From Porogramme epimiltina (taxonomy: Eukaryota; Basidiomycota; Agaricomycetes; Polyporales; Polyporaceae): a DNA stretch of 61,887 bases. The stretch spans positions 1-61,887 of the forward strand of contig FTLJ01000060.1 of NCBI GenBank assembly GCA_900155495.1, written 5' to 3'. The position numbers and the translations under genes are program-made. Every line of letters begins with the position of its first letter. Position 1 is the stretch's first letter. The notes beneath the pieces are model-generated. The model saw only the letters and a list, made by a program, of their open reading frames with translations. It was not told the origin of the DNA and did not search any database. Shown here in pieces: positions 35,076 to 48,500 of the stretch.

Positions 35076-37842
35076 CTAGTCGACGTCCATCTCAGAGGGG
35101 CCCTGGTCGCCCTTCGGCTGCTCCTCCGCCTTCGGCGTCTCCGTGCCCGCCTTGGGGGTCTCCTGTCCCGGCGTGCCCGTCGGCTCGACCTTGGGCTTGG
35201 GCTTGGGCTTCGTGAGGATCGGCGTCGCGAAGTAGATGATCTCGTCCTTCTTCTTGAGCACCTCCGCCGCGGTCAGCACCGGGTCGACGTTCTTCGCGCG
35301 CTCGCTCTGCCGCACGGACTGGTCCTCGAGCCACTTCTGTATCGTCGCGCACTTCTCGATGACCGCCTGCTTGTCCTTCTCCTCGATGTGCGCGAACCGC
35401 TCGTCCCCGGACGTCGCCTGGTTCATGTAGTTGTTGATCGTCTCCCGCAGCTCGCTCACCACCCGCGTCCGCTGCTCCGCCTCCTTGAACCGGTTGATGA
35501 CCGGGTCCGCGAGCGCGTGGAGGCCGTCCAGCTTCCCGACGTACACCGACTTGGTCGCGTCCTCGCCCTCCTCCGAGTACAGCCAGTCCTCCGCCTCCTG
35601 CAGCGCCGTCATGATCTTCGACTTCTCCGGGGCCTGCACGTACGGCGCGTAGCGCTCGTCCAGCCGGCTGCGAGTGTCGTAGATGAACTCCTCGAGGGCG
35701 TTTTTGCGCTCCTGTATGCGTCGTCGCAAGTCAGCAAACGCGACACAGTCCGTAACCGATGCGGCACGTGACGTACCTCAGTATCCATGACGAGCTTGTC
35801 CGCAGCGTGCATCTGGGCCTCCTGCTCCTTGAACTGGTTAACAAGCGTCGGGTCAAGGCCAGTGTGGCTCCAGACGAACGGCACGTCCTTCTTCTTCACC
35901 ACCTTCTTCTTCTTCGGCTGCGCGGCCTCGGTACCCTCCGCGCCATCGACTTGCATCGGCACCTCCTCGCGCTCCTCGATCTCCTCCGTGTACGCCTGCT
36001 CGAACGAGAGGATGCCGTGGATGTTCAGGCGCGTCTTCACCTTCACGACCGAGTAGTCCCCGCTCGGCGTGGGCTCGACCGCCTTCGCGGTGAATTTGGC
36101 GACCCAGGGGTTGATGGCGCCGGGGAGCGTCGCGGGGTCCTCGTACCGCGCCTCGATGTCGAACCCGTCCTTGCGGTAGAACGTGAGGATCTTCGTCGAG
36201 GGGATGCCGTTGCCCTTGGGGAACACGACGAGCTCCGTGTCCTCGTCCTCGGGCTGGCGCTCCCACGAGACCTTGACCGAGTACGGCGTCGTGTCCGCGA
36301 TCGAGAACTCGCGCACGCGGAAGACGGGCGAGAGCATCGCGCACGCGAACGTCGCGCCGCGCGCCGCGGCCTCGTCCTGGTTGAGCGTCGTCGAGAGCGT
36401 GCGGCCGGGGAAGCACGCCTGGATCTTCGCGCGCACGGCGGGGATGCGCGTGCACCCGCCGACGAGTTCGACCGCGTCGATCTGGTCGACGGTCAGGCCG
36501 GACTCCGCGAGCGCCTGCGCGAGCGGTGCGTCAAGGCGGTCGAGCACGCTCGCGATGAGCGCCTCGTACTCCTCGCGCGTGAGCCGGGAGGTCGCGTCGA
36601 TGTCGTTCATGATCGATTCGACGTTGAGGGGTGCCTCTGCGTTCGCAGAGAGAACCTTCTTGACGCGGTCGCAGCCCGCGGAGAGACGGAAGATGGCCTT
36701 GGGGTTCGAAAGGACGTCGATCTTGTACTTCTCCTTGAACTCGGTGGCGAAGTGCTGGAGGAGCGCGTAGTCGATGTCACGCCCGCCGACGTGACGCTCG
36801 TAAGCAGTGCTCTTGACCGTGAGCTGACCCTTGGAGAATGCGACGACCGACGCGGACATGGAGGAGTGGCCGACATCGACGAAGACGACGTGCTTCGGGT
36901 TCTCGGCCTCGGGGAGGTCAGACTTGGTGATACCGTAGCCAAGGGCGACCGCAGTGGTGTCGTTGATGAGACGGAGGACATTGAGACCGGCGACTTGGGC
37001 GGCATCAAGAAGCGCACGGCGCTGGATATCCGTGTACCAGCCGGGAACAGTGATCACGACATCGGAAACACCGGTCTTGAGCTCGTTAGACGCGATGTCG
37101 CGGAGCTTGCCGAGGTACATGGCGGTGAGCTGGGTCGCCGAGAACACCTTTTGCTCGCCCAGGTAGTTGACCTGAAGGGGGGACGCTGGGGTGAATGGGG
37201 GGCGATACCAGAAGCTTCACGAGGAACGTACCTGCGCGCCGACGGTGCCTTTGGCGTCGACGAGCTTGACATGGGTGAATTTTGACTCGACCTCCTGGAT
37301 CTCGGGGTCCGCGGCTGTCCTCCCAAGTATCCGCTTGAGAGAGCCGACAGTGTTGCGGAAGTTGGAGATCTCGAGGGTCTTTGCGGGCTCACCAATAGAG
37401 CGCTGCTTGAAGCCAAAGGAGACGAGTGATCTATCCGGAGCTTTAGCGCTTGCGATATGCGTTCCAGACAATGCAAGACGTACGGAGTAGCGCGGTTGGA
37501 CACCTCATTGATGATAATGTCTATACCGCGATGCCTTGCAACACCGATCTGGAGAAAATGAGGTCAGGCAATCGATCTAGCCGGGGCCGGCTATACCAGG
37601 AGGATCTAACATGGCCTGGGGTTGTCTGGGGTCGCCCATGGCTCCTTGTATGCGGTCGCACCATCTCTGGACTCTCCGGAGGATGAGCCAACCATGTCCC
37701 AAGCGCACACCGCCGAGTTCCGATTACTTTGGACGCGAAAGACCCCCAGACAACGCCAGACGAATGTAGATCATCTCGATGAAGAGACTGGGCCGCGCAC
37801 CTTGCTGTGGAGCGCACCAAAATCGATGCCGACGACGGACAT
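35076..37842 (-). CDS. SSE1: Hsp110/Sse1-type chaperone and Hsp70 nucleotide exchange factor
   Basis: Five exons (37842-37801, 37548-37484, 37430-37232, 37171-35777, 35711-35076) splice in frame to 778 aa; intron 1 is long (252 bp). The start MSVVGIDFGALHSK followed by IGVARHRGIDIIINEVSNRA is the Hsp110 version of the Hsp70 ATPase head. DVVITVPGWYTDIQRRALLD, FVDVGHSSMSASVVAFSKG and AVELVGGCTRIPAVRAKI are actin-fold nucleotide-binding blocks. The beta domain has the acidic/Lys-rich insert typical of Hsp110 (DGAEGTEAAQPKKKKVVKK), then a helical C-terminal domain (EEFIYDTRSRLDERYAPYV) and a Pro/Glu/Thr tail ending SEMDVD. Sse1 proteins exchange nucleotide on cytosolic Hsp70 and hold unfolded clients. 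The promoter carries a step-type heat-shock element at 37983-38015, fitting heat induction. Confidence 0.94.
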
Positions 37843-37982
37843 GGCGACGTGAGCAGCGTAGGGTGTCGAGGAGGGGAGAGTAGAGGGGTAGTCGTAGCAG
37901 GGAGAGTCGTAATCGGGCGTGGAGGTGCGTGCAGGCGGTGGCGCGTATATCGCTTTTACGCGCCCAAAATTTGGGCTCCCGA

Positions 37983-38015
37983 TTCGGGCAGGTTCTCGAT
38001 GGTTCGTGCATCTTC
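37983..38015 (-). promoter_or_regulatory. Step-type heat-shock element upstream of Hsp110
   Basis: TTC triplets at 37983, 37993, 38003 and 38013 lie exactly 10 bp apart on the plus strand, 141-173 bp upstream of the Hsp110 ATG. Direct nTTCn units separated by 5 bp form the known step-type arrangement bound by fungal Hsf1. Confidence 0.65.
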
Positions 38016-38289
38016 ACGGCCCGGGGCACGCCCCCGGGCCATCCATTCTCCATCGATGATCTCTCGCCGTGTGTTCTCGACAAATCTATGATGTGCTGCA
38101 CAACTCGAGGTCACCCATGCATACACACGCTACCTCATATTTTCTTTCCAACGAGTAAATAGTATGAGACACCTCCCGGGACGCCACGTAGATCACAGAT
38201 CTCCAGCGTACCTCAAGGCATCGCAGATCGCCGAGCGCAGCTCCTAACATAGTCGAGCCGTGCACTATATCTATGTCGCGCGCGTGCAT

Positions 38290-38900
38290 ATATACTTTCC
38301 TCATTTTGGGGGCAACCCCCCTCCCTACGTATGAGAGAGGTACTGGGACTATGTTGCTTCAAAAATACGAGTGAGAAGCATGCTTTCGGATGCCCCAAAG
38401 CCGTCGGGATAGCGGCTTACCCAAATATGGCAATTGATCCGATTTATAACCAGTTCAATTGAAGTCTACTAGCAGCAATTCTAACGGGTGAGAAAGTGAT
38501 TACAGATTAATGATGAATACTGTTGATTGAGGCAATCTTTCCAGTAAATGGGTGCAAAAATACTACTAAAGCTACTCTAGGGAGCCCCGGGGACGTTCTC
38601 GCACTAAATGAGCACCGGGGCAGGGAACGAAGAGGGCAAGCCTGGGGCGCTGAGCGCGGATAGTCAGGTAGTGCGCACTGGCACCAGCCTGAGTGCCTTC
38701 CGAATTCGGATGCCCCACTCTTACCTCCTTGTGGGGCATTCCCCCTTTACTGTACACCTTGAAATTTGAGAGTATAGTTTTATGATACTACTTCGTCTAT
38801 TGGTAAGCGTGTTATAGATAAAATACGTAAACGGGAGAACCTGGGGGCATCGAACTCGAGGGGCCCCCAGTTCCGCGCCTAAACCAAGGATGCCCTTCAT
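38290..38900. repeat. AT-rich island with hairpins, possible transposon relic
   Basis: This 600-bp stretch between Hsp110 and HET gene 4 is clearly more AT-rich than its surroundings. It holds inverted repeats: an 11-bp arm pair (GGATGCCCCAC / GTGGGGCATTCC) at 38708-38743 and a CTGGGGGC / GCCCCCAG pair at 38842-38871. TTCGGATGCCCCA also occurs at 38388 and 38705. No transposase frame. A decayed non-autonomous element is possible. Confidence 0.4.
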
Positions 38901-39178
38901 TGCATGCTGTGTGTGTGGTCGCCTATTTACAAATCTGCACCCATAGCTATGAACTACGTACTCCAGAACCTAGGAAGTGGGCGGCCCGTGCCACTGCCAC
39001 TAGGCTTGAGCCCCCTGACGATCTTCCCCCGCCACCAGTTTCCCTCCTCCGCTACCCCATCTGCTGTCTCCTGCCTTCAAGTTCGCGAGGACCGGCGGCA
39101 CACTACCCGCCAACCTACCTCAGGCTCTCGCGATATTTGTTCATACTATTTGGTGCGGTCGACTTAGTAGCCCTATTG

Positions 39179-39235
39179 GTATGTACACGGAGTCTGGATG
39201 TCACTTTGATTATCGCATATTGAAACTGGTTACAG
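39179..39235 (+). other. Putative 5'UTR intron of HET gene 4
   Basis: A GTATGT donor at 39179 and a TTACAG acceptor ending at 39235 leave four bases (tacc) before the ATG at 39240, as in the other three HET genes. Confidence 0.55.
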
Positions 39236-39239
39236 TACC

Positions 39240-41366
39240 ATGCGACTCTTAGACACGTCGACGGGCAAGCTCAGGTCGGTTGTGGGATCGAACGAGTTGG
39301 AGTACTACACTATTCTATCACACACGTGGTCAAAGACGGACAACGAGGACAGTTCAGCGGAGCAGACCTACCAAGAGATTTCTCACATTCAAGACACGTA
39401 CGACGATCCCGATATCCTCTATGCGCTCTCAGAGAAGATCCGGGGAGCATGCAGAATCGCACAGAAAGATGGCTACAAGTGTATCTGGATTGATTCGGCC
39501 TGTATCAACCAGTCCAGTAGCGCAGAGCTCTCGGAGGCGATCAACTCCATGTACAACTGGTACGCGTCTGCCGATGTCTGCTACGTTTACCTCTCCGACG
39601 TCGACGATACCGACGTGCCAGAACGCGGGTGGTCACAGTTCCGCCGAAGCGTGTGGTTCAAACGCTCGTGGACCCTCCAGGAGCTCATAGCGCCACGTTC
39701 CGTCATCTTCATGTCGAAGGGTTGGCATCTCGTGGGTACCAAGGCGACGCTCGCGAGGACGATTGAGGAAATTACTGGGATCGAGGTGGAGATACTCCTT
39801 CATAACCGTCCTCTCTCTGACGTATGCGTTGCGCGACGCATGTCCTGGGCTGTGCATCGGGAGGCCACGAGGGTTGAAGACAAAGCGTACTCCCTCCTTG
39901 GTATCTTCGGGGTCCACCTCCGACTCAACTACGGCGAAGGATCCAACGCTTTCAAACGCCTTCAGGAAACGATTTTGAAGAGCATCCCCGATCAGACTCT
40001 TTTCGCTTGGGGAGCTATCGCCCCCCTCCACACCCTTCATGTGCAGCTAGACGACTCCCTTGACTCCCCCAAGGCTGGAGGTAGAGAGTCATGCATTCTA
40101 GCATCCTCCCCGGACGACTTCACCTGCTCTCGTGAAATATCCTCCCTCACGCCCAAATCGCTCGAGCGCATGGTAGGCGTAGACATCCACCATCCAGAAG
40201 CAACCATAACAGCATACGGGATCCTCGCGAACTTCCCCGTGATATCCTTCTCCGGATACCAGCTCGCGCTTCTTTCCTGCACAGATCAAGACGGGGGCCT
40301 GCTTGCCCTTCTGTTGCCCAATTATCCACAGCGGGAAACGGGCATAGACGTCCCAGTGGGGGCCCCAGTCTCGCATATACAGGGAATCGGTACGCCGACA
40401 TACGTTCGTGTGGTATCCATCGCGTCCAATCAACTTCCTCTGCTCCGTCCTCGTATCATACTGCGAAATATCTACGTTCGCCATGACACCAAATTTTCCC
40501 GACGCACCTTTGCTCTCACTCATCCTCGCACCTGCGACGTTCTACCATCGATGCCTATCGTCTCGCTTGATCCGTGGTGCTACGATGTTCTCAGAACTCA
40601 AGGATATGTCGTCACGCAGACAAATACTCGTCCCCCTCGGTTTTCTATAGAGAGAGAAGATGAAGTGATCAACGTCGATGTGGGCGGATGTCCCGAACTC
40701 AATTCTCGCGTTCCAAGCGAGGAGCGTCGTGCAGTCTGCGTGTCGCTGACATCCCACGGAACACTCCCCGAACAGAAACTGTCAGGTCGATATGGAGGAC
40801 AATATAGCGACTGGTTTTCAACCTCCCCCGTCCACCTCTGCCCGGACTCCCGGAAAGCTTGTTCGGACACGGATGGTGTCACATCCGTGACGGTCCCTCT
40901 CCCCTCCCACATCCAGTGCCGCTCTCTCCACATATCGCTTCGCACCACCAGTTCTGCCCCTACACCCAGACGGGATACTCCTTCGCCTATCCGCCTCCAG
41001 ATTCAAATATCCGAGGTGGAGTGCAAACGTCCTCCACGAACGCGTACAAAGCACCGCGACACGCCTCCCAAAAGGTCGGCAGGCAGAACCCTCCACAAAC
41101 GCTCCGGCAAAAAAACAGAACCACATCCATACACAAGACTCGCTCCATATAAAAAATCTCCTCATTGCGCGCAGTACTTTGATATCGTGGAAACGTATAC
41201 GACGAATGAAGGCGGCCCTCAACTTCACTCGAGGTCGGCATCATGTCGGCGGAATCTTTCCCGCGTGGATGGAAGAGGCGCCGCCGCAATAATCTCATGC
41301 CTAGCTCAATCATTAGGGGGAGCTCTGCATGTGTCTTCCAATGATCCTGCCCTATGCCTCCAATAG
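39240..41366 (+). CDS. HET-domain protein 4
   Basis: A single exon of 708 aa, closest to HET protein 1. The start is MRLLDTSTGKLRSVVG, then YTILSHTWSK, GYKCIWIDSACINQ, SSAELSEAINSMYNWY and RSWTLQELIAPR form the HET domain. The second conserved block reads SDVCVARRMSWAVHREATRV with LNYGEGSNAFKRLQE and IPDQTLFAWGA. The C-terminal half has no recognised domain; its last 110 residues are Lys/Arg/Thr-rich and poorly conserved with protein 1. A relic of an EF-hand/ZZ gene start lies 470 bp downstream on the opposite strand, repeating the HET-to-EF-hand convergence seen at 14-22 kb. A role in non-self-triggered cell death is inferred from the domain only. Confidence 0.85.
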   Translation: MRLLDTSTGKLRSVVGSNELEYYTILSHTWSKTDNEDSSAEQTYQEISHIQDTYDDPDILYALSEKIRGACRIAQKDGYKCIWIDSACINQSSSAELSEAINSMYNWYASADVCYVYLSDVDDTDVPERGWSQFRRSVWFKRSWTLQELIAPRSVIFMSKGWHLVGTKATLARTIEEITGIEVEILLHNRPLSDVCVARRMSWAVHREATRVEDKAYSLLGIFGVHLRLNYGEGSNAFKRLQETILKSIPDQTLFAWGAIAPLHTLHVQLDDSLDSPKAGGRESCILASSPDDFTCSREISSLTPKSLERMVGVDIHHPEATITAYGILANFPVISFSGYQLALLSCTDQDGGLLALLLPNYPQRETGIDVPVGAPVSHIQGIGTPTYVRVVSIASNQLPLLRPRIILRNIYVRHDTKFSRRTFALTHPRTCDVLPSMPIVSLDPWCYDVLRTQGYVVTQTNTRPPRFSIEREDEVINVDVGGCPELNSRVPSEERRAVCVSLTSHGTLPEQKLSGRYGGQYSDWFSTSPVHLCPDSRKACSDTDGVTSVTVPLPSHIQCRSLHISLRTTSSAPTPRRDTPSPIRLQIQISEVECKRPPRTRTKHRDTPPKRSAGRTLHKRSGKKTEPHPYTRLAPYKKSPHCAQYFDIVETYTTNEGGPQLHSRSASCRRNLSRVDGRGAAAIISCLAQSLGGALHVSSNDPALCLQ

Positions 41367-41602
41367 CGTTTCCCACTCCACCGCTACGCCCCTCATAGTC
41401 GCTGCTAGACGAGTACGTACATCTTTCTATCTATTTCGAAAGCCGATTTTTGCTGAGAACTCCGTAAGATAGATTCGCCTTCTAGGATGTGCGCATAGTC
41501 TTGGGTTGCGCTGTTGTCAAATTTTCAAAACGAACACTCTTTTCTCACCTCATCCTTCGGAGGAAGGCTTCCCTTAGACCACCTGCCACGCTGCCACTCA
41601 GT

Positions 41603-41765
41603 GCTCTTAATTCAACATATAGTTCTTAGCTATTAGACCATTGTCACGTGCACAACTCTTACCACAAAATCTCAAAAACGATTCTGTCTACGCTTCGATG
41701 CCACATATTTAAAATATTCACCTACCTTTGTTCTTGTTGGGGTGATACTGCGCTCGCACAATCTG
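41603..41765 (+). repeat. Direct repeat, copy 1 of 2 flanking the EF-hand/ZZ relic
   Basis: This resembles 42099-42235 in order and orientation. Shared landmarks are the atatag start, aacgattct in the middle and gatactgcgctcgca / gatgctgcgttcgca at the end. The two copies bracket the relic at 41835-42085. Confidence 0.6.
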
Positions 41766-41834
41766 GATGTTAGTTTGCACATACGCGCACTGCTTCTCAA
41801 ATTGGGGGATGCATCCTAGTAGCTACTTCGAATA

Positions 41835-42085
41835 ATGACGCTTCTTATTATCTCACTCGGGGTGCTGTGCCCTCCGATTCTGAGATCTCGATTACGGCGC
41901 GGGGGGGTTGTTCTCGTTGCCAGGTCCCGCCAGCATCGACACGGACCAAGGCCTCCAGGCCGCCAAGAGGAGAGCTGGAAGGTGAGTAGGGTCACCGTGG
42001 GGTCTCCATAGTACACCTCATTCCAACGAACGGGGAGAAGGGGACTCTCATGTCTCTTGATAAGTTTAGGTTCTGAGACATGTTA
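41835..42085 (-). pseudogene. Relic of the 5' end and promoter of an EF-hand/ZZ gene
   Basis: The minus strand matches the start of EF-hand/ZZ gene 1 (22640 down to about 22390): the leader, the ATG position (CAT at 41934-41936 on the plus strand) and roughly the first 35 codons. Indels break the frame and the remaining 3.5 kb of gene is absent. Upstream landmarks such as cggggagaaggggactctcatgtc and gataagttta are kept, so the noncoding leader is at least as conserved as the coding part. Confidence 0.8.
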
Positions 42086-42098
42086 GACCTGAGCTCCT

Positions 42099-42235
42099 GG
42101 TCCACGATATAGCTCCCAGCTACGGGATTGTTGACGTGCGTGAATCTGAAACGATTCTATGTGCGTTTTGATATCATACATTCACGAGACTTCTCGTGAA
42201 TATCCTTTTGGGGATGATGCTGCGTTCGCATAATT
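42099..42235 (+). repeat. Direct repeat, copy 2 of 2 flanking the EF-hand/ZZ relic
   Basis: The partner of 41603-41765, about 490 bp further on. The pair suggests a local tandem duplication or repair event that trapped the promoter stub of the EF-hand/ZZ gene. The rest of 41367-42630 holds no other gene that I can support. Confidence 0.6.
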
Positions 42236-42630
42236 AGGCTCTGCGCTGTGGCCTACCCAACGCCCATAGAGTTTTACCATGCATCTCTGCACCTCACTTT
42301 CACACTTTCGCTCATCGGAGAAAGCCTGAGCCTGGGCTGTGTCGAGCCTTAAGGCCGGAGACCTCGAGCAGTCTCTGGGTAGGTCGGTCGGAGGCGATGC
42401 GACATCCATATTCTGGTGGACGTAGTGCAGAGAACTTCCCTGGATTTTGCACAGTTGTACCAACATGACGTCGACGAGTATTGCTCGTCGCAGTATATGC
42501 CGCAGTACGCAAGCTGGCCGTACCCACGTACGGTGACAGCGAGGTGGAAGAGCTCGCATTGAAGACGATGGCGGCTCGACCTCATCTAGAAATACATCTA
42601 TATTACTGCAGCCCGCTCTCCGCGTTTTCT

Positions 42631-45152
<2,522 letters not shown>

Positions 45153-45554
45153 CCACTTTTTTAGAGTTATCTCAGTCTTCTCGCTCTAGAATTCATTCGA
45201 GTCACGGTACGCGTCGCGCGTTTACACGTTCTTCAGTCGCGCCTTACGTCAGCCCGTCCCACGAATACACGTCTTGTCACGCCGGCTAGAGTGCTGGGGG
45301 TCACGCGTGACCCGATCAGCCCGACTGGGCCGCGATGACGCCGTGGAACGCGCGCGTCCTCTCGCGGACGACGGACTCTAGCTGACATGCCTGTTGCCGA
45401 TTGACTGCTTGCCTCCCCCCGCCTTGCGCCGCCTTTCCTTTTGCTTGGATTTATCGCCGCCACACTCTACGTGCCTGAGGCCTCACAAGATCAGACTCCC
45501 AGCGGCCATCTAATCGCTCGCTAAGTGCGGAACCAAATATTTTGTGGACCCACA
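45153..45554. promoter_or_regulatory. Divergent promoter region (lysyl-tRNA synthetase / Pro-Arg-rich protein)
   Basis: 402 bp shared upstream region between head-to-head genes. Individual elements are not obvious by eye. Confidence 0.5.
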
Positions 45555-48500
45555 ATGGCCTCGCGGCAACCCAAGAAGCGCAAGGGCCGCAACAACGCTC
45601 CCCCCCGAGAACGGACTGTGACCACTCTCACAGACGGCGTGGACGGCCCCTTCTCCAACTCCCCGCCCGACGACCTCCCTTCCGGTCTTATGTCACCTCC
45701 CTTCCAGCCTCCGATCCCGCCGCCTCCCACTCCGGGTATCCCGCAAGTCCCCTATCCTCTTGCCTACAACCCGGCTTTTCCGTACTCCTTCTCTCAAATG
45801 TCTCTCCCATCTGCGCCTCCCTACCAGCCTACGCATCCGTCCTTCTTTCCTAGCCCACCTGGAAGCCAGCAGGCTGCGCCGCCCCCGCCACCTCAGCAAC
45901 CACAAATTGTCCTTCCACCCGGCCAAAATGACCTTGAAATCCTCGAAAGACTCAAGGATACGATCAAAAACAATCAACATGCGCTCTATCGCCCGGTCCC
46001 TCAGCCTCTTGCTCTCGCTAGTGTCTACCTGGGTCCAAAATTCGACTCTGCGCCTTCTATTGTCCCGCCTCATCCTGAACAAATCCCTATCGACGCGTTC
46101 CCTCCAGGTCTCACGCTCTCAACTAACCCGCCTCTCAACTCTGTCCCAGAATTGCCCTCCGCGCTGAATGATTCCGACCAGGCTACTCCCCGTGGCCCTC
46201 ACACCTCTGATCTCAGTCCAAGGAAGCCCGTCCACCATACGTCCGTCACAGAGTCGCCCAAGCCTAGTGTACGTGTTCTCTCCTTGGGTTTCACATATCG
46301 ATGTGTGACATTTATCGATCCTTAGGTGCTGCAGTCTCCTGCGGCCAAGCGACTAGATAGGTATGACTCGGCCCCAACTCTAACGTCTGCCGTTCTTCCC
46401 ACGAAAGAGGACAAGCAAGTTGTCAACGGTGCTGCAGGTTCTCCGCGGTTTGCGAATAGAGCTGGAAGTCCTCGGGTGGAACGTCCTGGCTTGACTCAGC
46501 TCAACATCAGCCAACGTCCAGGTGAGATTACCGAAAGTCCTACCCCCATGTCTGCGAAGCTCCCCTCTGCCGACTCGAAGGAGGAACCACGGCTCAGAGA
46601 CTCGTCTTGGGCGCCTCGCAATGGGTTTGATGACAAGGACCGCACTGCTCCGCCTGGGGGTCGTTATGATGGGCCAGGTGCTGCTACGAACAATTCTGGT
46701 TCCTACCACGACAGCCGGGGTCCACTTCCAAGATATATGGATCGTGAACGAGATAGGTCCCGGGAACGCAGCCGCGATAGGGACTACGACCGGGACCGGG
46801 ATAGAAGACTAGCCTACGACCGCAGGGATGACAGACGCAACGAAGACCGTTCTCGTGCTATGGATGACCGGCGTCTTCCTGATCGTCGTGACCCTCCGTA
46901 TCGGCGTCCTAGCATCTCGGAAGCGTACAAGGCCCGCGCAGAGCCGCGGCCGTATCGTAACCTCATGGAAGAACGCGCCATCATTCGCCCCCCTGTGGAA
47001 CCAAGTGCTTCTGGGCCATCTGCCCCTGAGGGACGTGCTGCACCTTCGCTCCCTAGCGTTGACGAGCGCGGTGGGAGGCCGTCACTGCACGTGGATGATA
47101 GACGTACGGCTATGCCTCCCCCGTCTAGCGTAGACCGAACAGCCGACGACCGCCGTCATCCCCCACCGCCTGCGGTCACAGATCGCAATGGGAGACCCGA
47201 TGACCGCCGCCCCCTGGCTGCACCGTCAGCCAGCGGAGACGACCGACGTAGGGCGCTGTCCCCGGCAGGGGGCGACCGCGCTCCGAGGCCAGTTGATGAC
47301 CGCCGTCCGCCTGTTCCTGCGCCCTCCGCCTTACCTGCGGACAGGCAAGTGAAGCCGGTGGATGATCGAAGACCACCTGCTCCCCCAGCGACAAGAGACC
47401 CTCCCCTTGCGCCTCCGGCAAGCGAGGACAGGCGTCCGCCTCCTCCAGCTCCTGCAGATCGTGCAGTAAGACCTGTTGATGACCGTCGTCCCCCAGTGGA
47501 CGAGCGCCTCAGCCGAGCTCCTGCTGCTTCCTCTCCCCCTGACCAAGCCGCCTCTCGTCCTCCTGGTGAAGACCGTGCCGCTCGGATCCTGCCTGATGAA
47601 AAGCCCCCTCGGCCACTAGAAGATCGTATCAGCCGTACCCCGTCGCTGCAAGAAAGGCTCAGCCACCCCTCCTCGGCACGCTCTGACGACAGGACTGCCC
47701 CCGCCCCCCGGCTCGAAGAACGCCTCGTCCGCCCTTCGAATGGCCCGGCCCCGACTCTGGAAGAGCGCCTCACCAACCCAGCCTCGGAGCAGCCCCGCCC
47801 CCCGCGCACGGACGACCGCCCCCCTCGCCCGCCACCGCCACCAGAGCGGCCAGCAGGACGCGCAAGCGACCTCGCCGAGCCCGCACGCCCGCCACTGGAG
47901 CCCAACGACCGCGCGCGACACCCGGTTGCCTCGCGACCGTCCTCGTTGACGCGGGACAGCGCACGGCCGTTCCGCCCTCCCTCTCCTCGCCCCGCGCCCC
48001 GCTCACCAGCCCGCGCAGACAGCCGCGACTTCCGTCCGGCCGCTGAGCGCGACCGCCGTTCGGTGGCGCCGCCTCCCGCGTCGTACCGTGGGGAGCCGGA
48101 GCGGTATCGAGGGGAGTCGATGGACGTTGACGCGCCCGTCCGCGCGTCGTACCCACCGCGTACAGGTGGCGACAGGACGTGGGTGCCGAACAACGAGGCG
48201 CCGCCGCCCCCACCGCCTCCCCCGCCGCCGTCGGCGTTCCGCGAGCGTAGTGTCGAGCCGGCGCGCCGCGCGACGGTCGACGCGCACACGTACCCCCCTC
48301 CGAGGGAGTACGAGCGCGAGAGGCCGTACGCGGCGGAGGACTGGCCGGACAGAGAGCGCGAAAGGGAACGGGCGTCGTGGGACCGGCCCCGCGAGTATGA
48401 GCGCCCCCGCGACCGCTCGCGCGACCGCTACCCAGAGCGGGAGCGCGAACGCGAGCGGGAGAGGGACAGGGAGCGCGACGCTTTGTGGGAGCGGGACCGT

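Noticed and set aside
35759..37285. 508-aa plus-strand open frame opposite Hsp110
   Set aside because: Antisense shadow: composition is Arg/Asp/Glu/Val-rich as expected for the complement of GC-biased codons, and the minus strand encodes an unmistakable Hsp110.
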